This document shows positions 1-5,883 of a stretch of 5,985 bases of DNA, in pieces. Source of the DNA: Betaproteobacteria bacterium. GTDB taxonomy: Bacteria > Pseudomonadota > Gammaproteobacteria > Burkholderiales > SG8-41. Both the position numbers and the translations under genes were made by a program. The DNA is taken from assembly GCA_023266245.1 (NCBI GenBank), contig JAHFRO010000146.1, forward strand, positions 1 to 5,985. Reading direction: 5' to 3'. The notes under the pieces were generated by a model. It did not search any database and had not been told where the DNA came from. It saw nothing but the letters and a program-made list of their open reading frames with translations. Position 1 is the first letter of the stretch; every line of letters starts with the position of its first letter.

Positions 1-871
1 CGGCGATTTCCATGTCGTCGAAGCCGGTCACCGAGATCTCACGCGGCACGGCGAGCCCGTGCGCGTGGCATTCGGCGAGCGCCCCGATTGCCAGCACGTC
101 GTTGCCGCAGATCACCGCGGTCGGCCGCTGCGCCCCTCGCAGCACCTCGCGCAGCCCCTCGCGCCCGGCGGATAGCGTGAACGGTTTCTCCACGACGCGC
201 CCGGGCGCGAGCGCGATGCCGTGCGCGGCGAGCGCTTCGCGCACGCCCTCCAGCCGCTCGCGCGCGCGCTCGTTGCCTGCCGTGATGCCGGAAATCATCG
301 CGAATTCGCGGTGGCCGAGATCGAGCAGGTGGCGCGTGATGCGGATCGCCGCGGCGCGGTTATCGAAGCCGACGCAAGGGTGACGGCCGCCGGCATCGAG
401 CGCCCAGGTCAGCACATACGGGATCTGGTGCATGTCGATCATGCGGAACACGCTGGGATGATGGGTGGTGCCGAGCAGCACCAGCCCGTCCACGCCGCGC
501 TCGATCAAGGCGCGCGTCACGCGCGCTTCCACCTCGGCGTCGAACTCGTGGCTCGCGAGCAGCAGCGTATAGCCCGCCTCGTCCAGCGTCTTCTGCAGGG
601 CGTGCGTGGTGTTGGCGAAGATCGCGTTATCGAGCGTCGGAATCACCGCGCCGATGGTATGCGTGCGCCGTGACGCGAGCGCACGCGCCGCGCCGTGCGC
701 GACGTATCCCAGCGCCTGCACCGCCTGCCTGATGCGCGCCGCCGTCGCCGGTTTCACCTTGTGGGGCAGCGTCAGCGCGCGCGATACCGTGGCGCTGGAC
801 ACCCTGGCGAGCCGCGCCACATCGGCGAGCTTGGCGGTCTTTCTGCTCGAACCTGGTTTCACGCCCGGCAT
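1..871 (-). CDS. LacI-family transcriptional repressor (C-terminus beyond the window)
   Basis: The frame read leftward from ATG at 871 stays open to the window edge, giving 290 codons of a protein that normally has about 330-350, so only the last ~50 residues are missing. Residues 14-35 form the LacI helix-turn-helix (LADVARLARVSSATVSRAL). Residues 41-69 carry the rest of the DNA-binding domain and the hinge helix (LGYV at 54-57, then AARALAS at 61-67), whose Leu65 should wedge into a central CpG of the operator. From residue 73 comes the periplasmic-binding-protein-like effector domain: IGAVIP (73-78), GVDGLVLLG (126-134), VGFDN (167-171), GHR (186-188) and VTGFDD (281-286). The start is bounded by an in-frame TGA at 884-886. 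No strong Shine-Dalgarno is visible, so the exact start is less sure than the family. The effector is unknown. It lies downstream of the Xsc-like gene on the same strand but beyond a terminator, so it is probably transcribed separately; no clear promoter was seen. Confidence 0.93.
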   Translation of the reverse strand, partial: MPGVKPGSSRKTAKLADVARLARVSSATVSRALTLPHKVKPATAARIRQAVQALGYVAHGAARALASRRTHTIGAVIPTLDNAIFANTTHALQKTLDEAGYTLLLASHEFDAEVEARVTRALIERGVDGLVLLGTTHHPSVFRMIDMHQIPYVLTWALDAGGRHPCVGFDNRAAAIRITRHLLDLGHREFAMISGITAGNERARERLEGVREALAAHGIALAPGRVVEKPFTLSAGREGLREVLRGAQRPTAVICGNDVLAIGALAECHAHGLAVPREISVTGFDDMEIA

Positions 872-970
872 CTCGCGTTGAAGTCACTGAGCCCAGCAAC
901 CCGGTAGGGCGCTGTGGAGCCGCTACGGGGACCAGCTAGAAGAGGACACGAGCATCGAGCTGAGGCTGCA

Positions 971-988
971 CCATGCCCCTGCGCATGG
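971..988. repeat. Short inverted repeat (CCATGC...GCATGG)
   Basis: Six-base arms CCATGC (971-976) and GCATGG (983-988) face each other across a six-base gap, about 100 bp upstream of the LacI start codon. It could be a small hairpin in the regulator's leader or a protein-binding half-site pair, but it has no LacI-type central CpG and no T-run. The remainder of the 872-1011 gap shows no recognisable promoter or small gene. Confidence 0.3.
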
Positions 989-1011
989 CCCCCAGTAAGT
1001 GCCCACTCACC

Positions 1012-1040
1012 AAAAAAGCCGGCGCGAGGCCGGCTTTTTT
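1012..1040 (-). terminator. Rho-independent terminator after the Xsc-like gene
   Basis: A perfect GCCGGC stem (1018-1023 paired with 1029-1034) encloses a five-base loop and is flanked by six A on the left and six T on the right. The structure therefore reads as an intrinsic terminator in both directions. It lies 24 bp past the stop codon of the Xsc-like gene, whose transcript runs leftward into it. It should insulate the lacI-type gene from that transcript. No plus-strand gene ends here, so the bidirectional form probably has no second user. Confidence 0.9.
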
Positions 1041-1063
1041 AAACAATTCCCATCAAGCACTTA

Positions 1064-2839
1064 TCAACGATATTGCTTGGCGCTGAACTTGCGGTACTTC
1101 GGCAGCAGCCGCCGCGGCGGGCGGAACGCGTCGCGGCGGAACGGGTCGCCCAGCTCCTGCGTGAGCATGATCTCGATCACCGCGGGCTTGCCCGACTTGA
1201 TCGCGGCCTTGAGCGCATCGCCGACCTCGTCCTCGTGATCGACGCGGTAGCCTTCCGCTCCCATCACGCGCGCCACTTCCGAGAAATCCGGGTTGTTGAG
1301 ATGGGTGCCGACGAAGCGGTTGTCGAAGTAATCGATCTGGTTCTTCTTCTCGGCCCCCCACTGGTTGTTGCTGAACACCACCGCCACCGCAGGGATCTTC
1401 TCCTTTACCGCCGTCATCACCTCCGCCAGGCTCATGCCCCAGGCGCCGTCTCCGACGTAGGCGATCGCCGGCCGGTCGGGGCGCGCGACCTTGGCACCGA
1501 GCGCGGTGGGATAGGCGTAGCCGCAGTTGCCCCAGCTCATCGCCGCCAGGAACGACAGCGGCTGCTCGAAGCGCAGATAGCTGTTCGCCACCGAGCACAC
1601 GTTCCCGATGTCGGTGGAGACCATCGCGTTCCTGGGCAGCGCCTTGGCGAGTTGGGCGAGCGCGCGGCGCGGCCCGATCTGGCCCTTCCGGTTGGGCGAA
1701 GGCCAGCTGGCGAGCTCGCCGGCCCACGCTTCCTTCTCTTTCTGCACCTCAGCCAGACGCGCCCTGTCCGGCTTGCGCGCGCCGCGCGCTTTCAGCCGCT
1801 TCAGCAGTTCCTGCGCGGCGAGCCGGGCGTCGCCGCAGATCGCGAGCGAGACCTTCCTTACCAGGCCGAGCGTGCGGTGATCGGCGTCGATCTGGATGAT
1901 CCTGGCGTCCTTCGGCCAGTAGTCGAGCCCGTGCTGCGGCAGCGTGCCGAACGGTCCCAGGCGCGAGCCCAGCGCGAGCACCACGTCGGCGCGCGCAATG
2001 AGCTTCATCGCCGCCTTCGAGCCCTGATAGCCGAGCGGCCCGCAGGCGAGCGGGTGGCTCGCCGGAAACGAATCGTTGTGCAGGTAGGAATTCACCACCG
2101 GCGCGGTGAGGAACTCCGCGAGCGCCTTCACATCCTCGATCCCTCCCGACATCACCACGCCGCCGCCCGACAGGATCACCGGGAATCTGGCTTCCGCCAG
2201 CAGCTTCGCCGCCTTGTCGAGGGCGTTCGCGCCGCCCGCGGCGCGCTCGATGACGAGCGGCGGCAGGATCTCGTAATCGCCCTCGCCGTAGAAGTAGTCG
2301 CGCGGGATGTTGACCTGCACCGGCCCGCGCTCGTGCAGCGCGATGGCAAACGCCCGGTGCATCAGCTCGGCCATGCGCAAGGGGGAATTCACGTGCACCT
2401 GCCACTTGGTGATCTTGGAGAAGATCGGCATCTGCTCGGTTTCCTGGAAGCCGCCGTGGCCGGCGGTCAGGCTGCCGGCCTCGGGGGTCACCACCACCAT
2501 CGGGGAGTGCGCCCAGTACGCCGCCGCCACGGCAGTCACGAAATTGGTGATGCCGGGACCGTTCTGCGCGATGCACACCGTCGGCCAGTTGATGACGCGC
2601 GCGTAGCCGTCCGCCATGTGCGCGGCGTTCTGCTCGTGCGCGACGTTGATCAGCCGAATGCCGGCGCCCGGGAACAGATCGAGCGCGTCCATGTAGGCCG
2701 ACCCCACGATGCCGAACACGTCCTTCACCTTGTGCGCGATGAGCGTCTCGATGAACGCTTCGGAGGGCGTCATGCGTACCTTGCCGCCCGCAAGCCGGGT
2801 GCCGCTGGTGAGATTTTTCGCTTCAGTCATGATGTTCAT
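1064..2839 (-). CDS. xsc: Thiamine-diphosphate enzyme, probable sulfoacetaldehyde acetyltransferase (Xsc)
   Basis: This 591-residue protein has the three-domain plan of the acetolactate synthase/pyruvate oxidase superfamily. The N-terminal domain carries the ThDP-activating glutamate (Glu69 in AHEQNAAHMADGYAR) and the QNGPG loop (92-96). The middle domain spans roughly 200-350. The C-terminal domain has TDIGN (409-413) and the metal/ThDP motif GDG (463-465) to NN (491-492). Segments recalled as typical of Xsc are GPLGYQGSKAAM (267-278), NNQWGAEKKNQ (491-501), FVGTHLN (509-515) and QELGDPFRRDAF (561-572). Xsc (EC 2.3.3.15) converts sulfoacetaldehyde and phosphate to acetyl phosphate and sulfite in the cytoplasm during taurine or isethionate breakdown. 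ATG at 2839 is preferred because AGGAGG (2845-2850) lies five bases upstream; this start adds about 20 residues before the usual Xsc N-terminus. The usual neighbours pta and tauR are absent here. A related ThDP lyase with another substrate remains possible. Confidence 0.82.
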   Translation of the reverse strand: MNIMTEAKNLTSGTRLAGGKVRMTPSEAFIETLIAHKVKDVFGIVGSAYMDALDLFPGAGIRLINVAHEQNAAHMADGYARVINWPTVCIAQNGPGITNFVTAVAAAYWAHSPMVVVTPEAGSLTAGHGGFQETEQMPIFSKITKWQVHVNSPLRMAELMHRAFAIALHERGPVQVNIPRDYFYGEGDYEILPPLVIERAAGGANALDKAAKLLAEARFPVILSGGGVVMSGGIEDVKALAEFLTAPVVNSYLHNDSFPASHPLACGPLGYQGSKAAMKLIARADVVLALGSRLGPFGTLPQHGLDYWPKDARIIQIDADHRTLGLVRKVSLAICGDARLAAQELLKRLKARGARKPDRARLAEVQKEKEAWAGELASWPSPNRKGQIGPRRALAQLAKALPRNAMVSTDIGNVCSVANSYLRFEQPLSFLAAMSWGNCGYAYPTALGAKVARPDRPAIAYVGDGAWGMSLAEVMTAVKEKIPAVAVVFSNNQWGAEKKNQIDYFDNRFVGTHLNNPDFSEVARVMGAEGYRVDHEDEVGDALKAAIKSGKPAVIEIMLTQELGDPFRRDAFRPPRRLLPKYRKFSAKQYR

Positions 2840-2844
2840 GGAGA

Positions 2845-2850
2845 CCTCCT
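2845..2850 (-). promoter_or_regulatory. Ribosome binding site of the Xsc-like gene
   Basis: On the minus strand this reads AGGAGG, a full match to the anti-Shine-Dalgarno core, five bases before ATG 2839 and 14 bases before the next in-frame ATG at 2830. The spacing favours the upstream ATG, and the strength suggests efficient translation. Confidence 0.8.
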
Positions 2851-2863
2851 CTCAAGGACGGCG

Positions 2864-2883
2864 CGGCCGCCTGCGGGCGGCCG
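2864..2883 (-). other. GC-rich hairpin in the leader of the Xsc-like mRNA
   Basis: CGGCCGCC (2864-2871) and GGCGGCCG (2876-2883) are perfectly complementary over eight pairs with a four-base loop. The stem lies between the predicted transcription start (about 2888) and the AGGAGG ribosome binding site, 14 bases from the latter. It may protect the 5' end or tune translation. No T-run follows, so it is not a terminator, and no riboswitch architecture is recognisable. Confidence 0.55.
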
Positions 2884-2893
2884 GTGGCTGCCC

Positions 2894-2922
2894 ATTATAT
2901 ACCACAACAGTCTCAGTGCAAA
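2894..2922 (-). promoter_or_regulatory. Sigma-70-type promoter of the Xsc-like gene
   Basis: Reading leftward, TTTGCA (2922-2917; four of six against TTGACA) is followed by 17 bases and a perfect TATAAT (2899-2894). Transcription would start near 2888, giving a leader of about 48 bases before ATG 2839. The sequence upstream (about 2930-2975) is strikingly AT-rich against the GC-rich background, as expected for an UP-element-like region. Confidence 0.75.
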
Positions 2923-2930
2923 CGCTTTCA
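2917..2930. promoter_or_regulatory. Candidate LacI-family operator overlapping the -35 box
   Basis: TGCAAACGCTTTCA is an imperfect palindrome centred on CpG (2923-2924). Its half-sites read TGCAAAC and TGAAAGC, five of seven identical. It departs at one position from the CcpA/LacI-family consensus TGWAANCGNTNWCA. It covers the -35 hexamer of the Xsc-like promoter, the classic position for repression by blocking RNA polymerase. A LacI-family gene lies just beyond the Xsc-like gene, at 1-871, and is the obvious candidate ligand. That pairing is inference. Confidence 0.65.
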
Positions 2931-2952
2931 TTTTAGTAAGTAACTAACTGTT

Positions 2953-2966
2953 TTATAACGTTTTAA
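2953..2966. promoter_or_regulatory. Second AACGTT-centred palindrome upstream of the promoter
   Basis: TTATAACGTTTTAA is symmetric at 12 of 14 positions around a central CpG (2959-2960). It shares the AACG core with the site at 2917-2930 and lies 36 bp further upstream, centre to centre. It could be an auxiliary operator or a site for another regulator. The AT-rich context makes chance symmetry fairly likely. The rest of the gap, 2967-3059, shows neither a terminator with a T-run nor a gene. Confidence 0.35.
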
Positions 2967-3059
2967 GTGTTTAGTGACCCGTAACTCGTGAGGCTGACTA
3001 AGAGCCGCTGGAGTGCGGCGAGGCGGCCGGTTCTGCGCAGCGCGGCACGCCGCCGCGAG

Positions 3060-4553
3060 TCACGCTTCAGAGGGGCCGCGGGTCGCCCACGCCTCTTCTT
3101 TGGACACGCCCGGCGGCGGAGTGAAAATGATCTGGTCGGCCTGGGCGACCTTGTCCCTGCCGCCCCAGAATTCGACCTTGGCGCGCTGGTCGGCCTTGGC
3201 GCGCCGGTCCACGTCCTCCGGGTCGCAGATCAAACGCAACTTGCGCTCGAGCTGGGGTGCGGTTTTGGCGCCGCTTCCGCCCGCAACCAGATCGCGCGTT
3301 TCGTCCGGATCGGCCCCGAGATCGAACAGCTGCGGCGGCATGCCGACGTGGTAGATGAGCTTGAGATTGCCCTCGCGCAGCATGAACGCGCCGGCCCTGG
3401 AACCCTGCGCGTGGTACTCGGCAAAGGCGGTGCGCGCCGCCTCGCCGCCGGCGACGGCGGGCCACAGCGACATCCCGGGCAGGTCACGGTCCCGTGGCTC
3501 GAGCCGCACGCCCGCGCCTTCGACCAGCGTCGGGAACAGATCCACATGGGAGGTGAGCTGGCGCACCACGCGCCCGCGCGGCACGCCCGGGCCGGCCAGC
3601 AGCAGCGGCACCCCGACCGCGCCCTCATACAGGTTTTTCTTGCCGAACAGGCCGTGTGCGCCGAACAGCTCGCCGTGATCGCTGGTGTAGGCGACGCGGG
3701 TGGTCTCGAGCAGACCCAGCTCCTCCGCGGCCTTGAGCACCGCGCCGATCTGCTCGTCCACGTGGGTGATCAGTCCGAAATAAGCGGCGGCGACGCGCTT
3801 GAGCATCGCCTCGTCGGTCATGTCGCGCGTGCCGTCGGTCATGCGCAGAAACTCAAGCGCCGGATGCTCGGGCCGCTCCCCGGGGCGGAATTGCACCGGC
3901 AGCGGCATGTCGCGCTCAGGGTACAGGTCGTAGAGGCGCTTGGGCACGGTGAACGGCGGGTGCGGGCTGGCGTAAGAGACGAACAGCAGCCAGGGCTTGT
4001 CGCCGATGCGCGCGTGCTGCCGCAGCCACTCGATCGCCTTGGCGGTGATGGTGCGGTCGTAGTCCTGATAGTGAGTGCTGCCTTCCCCCGAGCGCGCCGC
4101 GTAGAGGTCCCAGCGGCTGTTGTTCTCGCAGCGCGGCTCGGCGTCATAGCCGCGCAGCAGGTTCTTGACCGCGCCGCGCGCTTCGTGCAGATGCATCGGC
4201 ACGATCTCCTCGGCAAAGCCGTTGTCGTCCTCGCTGCTGCGGAAGTGCAGCTTGCCGACGGCGACCACGGCATGTCCCTGCTCGCGCAGCCGGTGCATCC
4301 AGCTCGCGACGCTGCCATCGTAGACGATGGCGTTGTCCCAGAAGCCGGTCTGGTGCGGATAGCGGCCGGTCGCGATGCTGGCGCGCGCCGGACAGCAGAT
4401 CGGGCTGGCGCAATAGGCGTTGGCGAAGCGCGTGCCGGCGGCGGCGATGCGATCGAGACTGGGGGTTTTCACGATCAGGTGACCGTAGCAGCCGAGCACC
4501 TGCCGGTTGTGGTTATCGGACTGGAAGAAGATCAGATTCGCCGGACGTGTCAT
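3060..4553 (-). CDS. Sulfatase, cysteine-type (alkaline phosphatase superfamily)
   Basis: This 497-residue protein is a type I sulfatase, which hydrolyses a sulfate ester (possibly a choline-sulfatase-like or phosphonate ester substrate) using a formylglycine. The modification motif C-x-P-x-R is CCPAR at 53-57, so Cys53 is the residue converted to formylglycine and Arg57 its partner. Other expected active-site residues are Asp13 (SDNH, 12-15), Lys101 and His103 (GKLHF), His198 (SPHPPF), Asp292/His293 (SDHGE) and Lys305 or Lys306 (GLFGKKNLYE). The second residue of the usual Asp-Asp metal pair is Asn14. There is no signal peptide, so the enzyme is probably cytoplasmic. ATG 4553 is chosen because family homology begins at once (RPANLIFFQSDNH); the frame upstream is a shadow of the next gene. 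The Shine-Dalgarno is weak. A formylglycine-generating enzyme must be encoded elsewhere. No intrinsic terminator follows, so read-through into the Xsc-like gene is possible. Substrate is not assigned. Confidence 0.92.
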   Translation of the reverse strand: MTRPANLIFFQSDNHNRQVLGCYGHLIVKTPSLDRIAAAGTRFANAYCASPICCPARASIATGRYPHQTGFWDNAIVYDGSVASWMHRLREQGHAVVAVGKLHFRSSEDDNGFAEEIVPMHLHEARGAVKNLLRGYDAEPRCENNSRWDLYAARSGEGSTHYQDYDRTITAKAIEWLRQHARIGDKPWLLFVSYASPHPPFTVPKRLYDLYPERDMPLPVQFRPGERPEHPALEFLRMTDGTRDMTDEAMLKRVAAAYFGLITHVDEQIGAVLKAAEELGLLETTRVAYTSDHGELFGAHGLFGKKNLYEGAVGVPLLLAGPGVPRGRVVRQLTSHVDLFPTLVEGAGVRLEPRDRDLPGMSLWPAVAGGEAARTAFAEYHAQGSRAGAFMLREGNLKLIYHVGMPPQLFDLGADPDETRDLVAGGSGAKTAPQLERKLRLICDPEDVDRRAKADQRAKVEFWGGRDKVAQADQIIFTPPPGVSKEEAWATRGPSEA

Positions 4554-4585
4554 CCGTTCTAGCTTGCGCGTTACCCGATCCGCGC

Positions 4586-4621
4586 ATTGTAGCCGCGCGG
4601 CGCCGGTCCCGACAGTGTCGG
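4586..4621 (-). promoter_or_regulatory. Possible promoter and palindrome before the sulfatase gene
   Basis: TACAAT (4591-4586 on the minus strand) matches five of six -10 bases and would start transcription near 4579, about 26 bases before ATG 4553. The best -35 (CTGTCG, 18-base spacer) is weak. A perfect 13-bp palindrome with one central base, CCGACAGTGTCGG (4609-4621), overlaps that -35 region, which could mark an activator or repressor site. The sulfatase may equally be co-transcribed with the membrane protein gene 89 bp upstream. Confidence 0.35.
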
Positions 4622-4642
4622 CGCGCCGCAGCCGCCTTCGTC

Positions 4643-5428
4643 TCAGCTCTCGAAGAAGATGTCCTGGTACGCGACGTAAACCGAGGCCATCAACATCGGG
4701 CCCAGAACCAGGAAGCCGAGCCCGAGCGGGATCGCCGCGATGATGCCCAGCACCAGCATCACGATGCCGTAGAGGAGGAACGGGACGATGTTTTTCAGGC
4801 AGGCGCGAAAGCTTTGTTTGATCGCGTCTGTCGGGGCGAGCTCGCGCAGCGTCACCAGCGCGGGGGCAAACCACAGCGCCATGTAAACGGGGATGCTGAG
4901 CGCCAGCATGACCAGGAGCGCCAGTGCGAAGCTTGAGCCTATCGCCCCGACGCTCGCCGGATCCCCGCGCATGAAAGCAAAAAAGGCCCCGCCACCCATG
5001 ATCGCGACCGCCGGAATCGCCACCACTATCCACGCCAGGATGCCGAACACGCCGAGCACGACCAGGTTGCCGGCATGGCTCTTGAAGCCGGCGAAGACAT
5101 GGCCGATCTCGAGCGCGCCGCCCTGCTTGAGCGCCTGGCAGCCGAGCATGATCCCTCCGGTGAACACCGGCAGAAGTGCCATCATGGCGAGCGAGCCCAG
5201 TATGGGCACCAGGCTCAGCACGATCAGGATCACGGCCAGGATGATCACGATCACGATCCAGGTCCCGGGCTTGCTCTTGAACATGTCGAACGCGCCCGTA
5301 ATCCACGCCCAGCCCTGGCCGGCCCCGACCGCGCGCCCGCCCTCGATGAAGGAGCCCGCGTCAGTCGCTGCGGGCGCGACGTCCGCGACGTGGGAGCTGG
5401 GTGGCTTGTACGGGTTAACATCACTCAT
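4643..5428 (-). CDS. BPSS1780-family integral membrane protein
   Basis: This 261-residue protein begins with a soluble NPYKPP-type stretch (residues 5-10), then the amphipathic segment GQGWAWITGAFDMFKSKP (37-54) that opens the BPSS1780 family domain. Hydrophobic segments lie at about 57-77, 79-99, 121-152, 166-194 and 213-254; the last three are long enough to hold hairpins, so the count is five or more. Basic loops such as LKNIVPF separate them. The family is common in betaproteobacteria and has no established function; its fold recalls YciC/DUF4013 membrane proteins. The start is supported by GGAG (5436-5439) seven bases before ATG 5428 and by the promoter upstream. It is the first gene of a leftward set and could be co-transcribed with the sulfatase. 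A transport role for a sulfate ester is conceivable but nothing in the sequence shows it. Confidence 0.85.
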   Translation of the reverse strand: MSDVNPYKPPSSHVADVAPAATDAGSFIEGGRAVGAGQGWAWITGAFDMFKSKPGTWIVIVIILAVILIVLSLVPILGSLAMMALLPVFTGGIMLGCQALKQGGALEIGHVFAGFKSHAGNLVVLGVFGILAWIVVAIPAVAIMGGGAFFAFMRGDPASVGAIGSSFALALLVMLALSIPVYMALWFAPALVTLRELAPTDAIKQSFRACLKNIVPFLLYGIVMLVLGIIAAIPLGLGFLVLGPMLMASVYVAYQDIFFES

Positions 5429-5468
5429 GGCGGTTCTCCGAATTCAGGGACGACGGGTTGAAGGAGGC

Positions 5469-5497
5469 ATCCTAGTTTAATCCCATCGTCATGACAA
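5469..5497 (-). promoter_or_regulatory. Sigma-70-type promoter of the membrane protein gene
   Basis: On the minus strand TTGTCA (5497-5492, five of six) and TAGGAT (5474-5469, four of six) are separated by exactly 17 bases. Transcription would begin near 5462, leaving a short leader of about 33 bases to ATG 5428 with a GGAG ribosome binding site. Confidence 0.65.
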
Positions 5498-5639
5498 ATG
5501 CCCGGCGGTCATCACATCTCCCGCGACGCAACCCTCAGCGCCGGCGCCGCGGCCGCCTGTGCGCTTTTGCTAAACTGCGGGCTTCGCCTGAAGGTCCGTT
5601 TCCGTCTCGCGCCATGACGCCGCCCGCCGCACTCAACCC

Positions 5640-5883
5640 GTGGACGCGGCTGCGCTCGAACACGCGCTGCGCGCGCGCATCGCGGGCGAAGTGCGTTTCG
5701 ACCGCGGCACGCGCGCCGTGTACTCGGCAGATGCCTCCAACTACCGCCAGATCCCGATCGGCGTGGTGATTCCGGAAACCGCGGAAGACGTCATTGCCGC
5801 GGTCGCGGTGTGCCGCGAGTTCGGCGCGCCGCGCCTTGCACGTGGCCGAAATCGCCCGCCTTGCGCTAGCACGGATAAGCTGA
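5640..5883 (+). pseudogene. Remnant of a FAD/Fe-S oxidase (D-lactate or glycolate dehydrogenase type)
   Basis: From GTG 5640 the frame encodes about 64 residues typical of the N-terminus of large FAD-linked oxidases with a C-terminal Fe-S half (usually near 950-1000 residues): GEVRFDRGTRAVYSADASNY (16-35), then IPIGVVIPETAEDVIAAV (38-55) and CREFGAP (58-64). Intact relatives continue straight into the glycine-rich FAD-binding loop (RGGGTS type). Here the homology stops at about 5831 and the frame runs into unrelated sequence. In the +1 frame, 5833-5880 reads ALHVAEIARLALARIS and stops at TGA 5881, which resembles the C-terminal tail of this family. That suggests an internal deletion joining the two ends. 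The 5' end may also be damaged: ATG 5614 (MTPPAALNP) is one base out of frame with the conserved part. No good ribosome binding site precedes GTG 5640. The product cannot bind FAD. Confidence 0.75.

Noticed and set aside
627..899. 90-codon minus-strand frame over the LacI helix-turn-helix region
   Set aside because: It is out of frame with the LacI protein, which explains the same DNA fully.
2863..2870. GCGGCCGC in the xsc-like leader as a cloning or engineered site
   Set aside because: It is part of a natural GC-rich hairpin and no other vector-like sequence is present.
1073..2947. Long open frame on the plus strand opposite the Xsc-like gene
   Set aside because: Its translation is Arg/His/Ala/Val-rich without any family motif. 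It exists because the GC-rich codons of the real minus-strand gene suppress stops on the opposite strand.
2988..4562. 524-codon open frame on the plus strand opposite the sulfatase
   Set aside because: It has shadow composition with no recognisable domain, while the minus strand carries a complete set of sulfatase catalytic motifs.
4554..5306. N-terminal extension of the sulfatase frame into the membrane protein gene
   Set aside because: The extra 250 residues overlap the clear membrane protein in another frame, are low-complexity Arg/Asp/Gly-rich, and sulfatase homology starts precisely at ATG 4553.
5832..5850. In-frame RLARGR after CREFGAP as a divergent FAD loop
   Set aside because: It resembles the expected LARGGG start only superficially: the glycines and the following SLAGQ-type sequence are missing and the +1 frame reads better.
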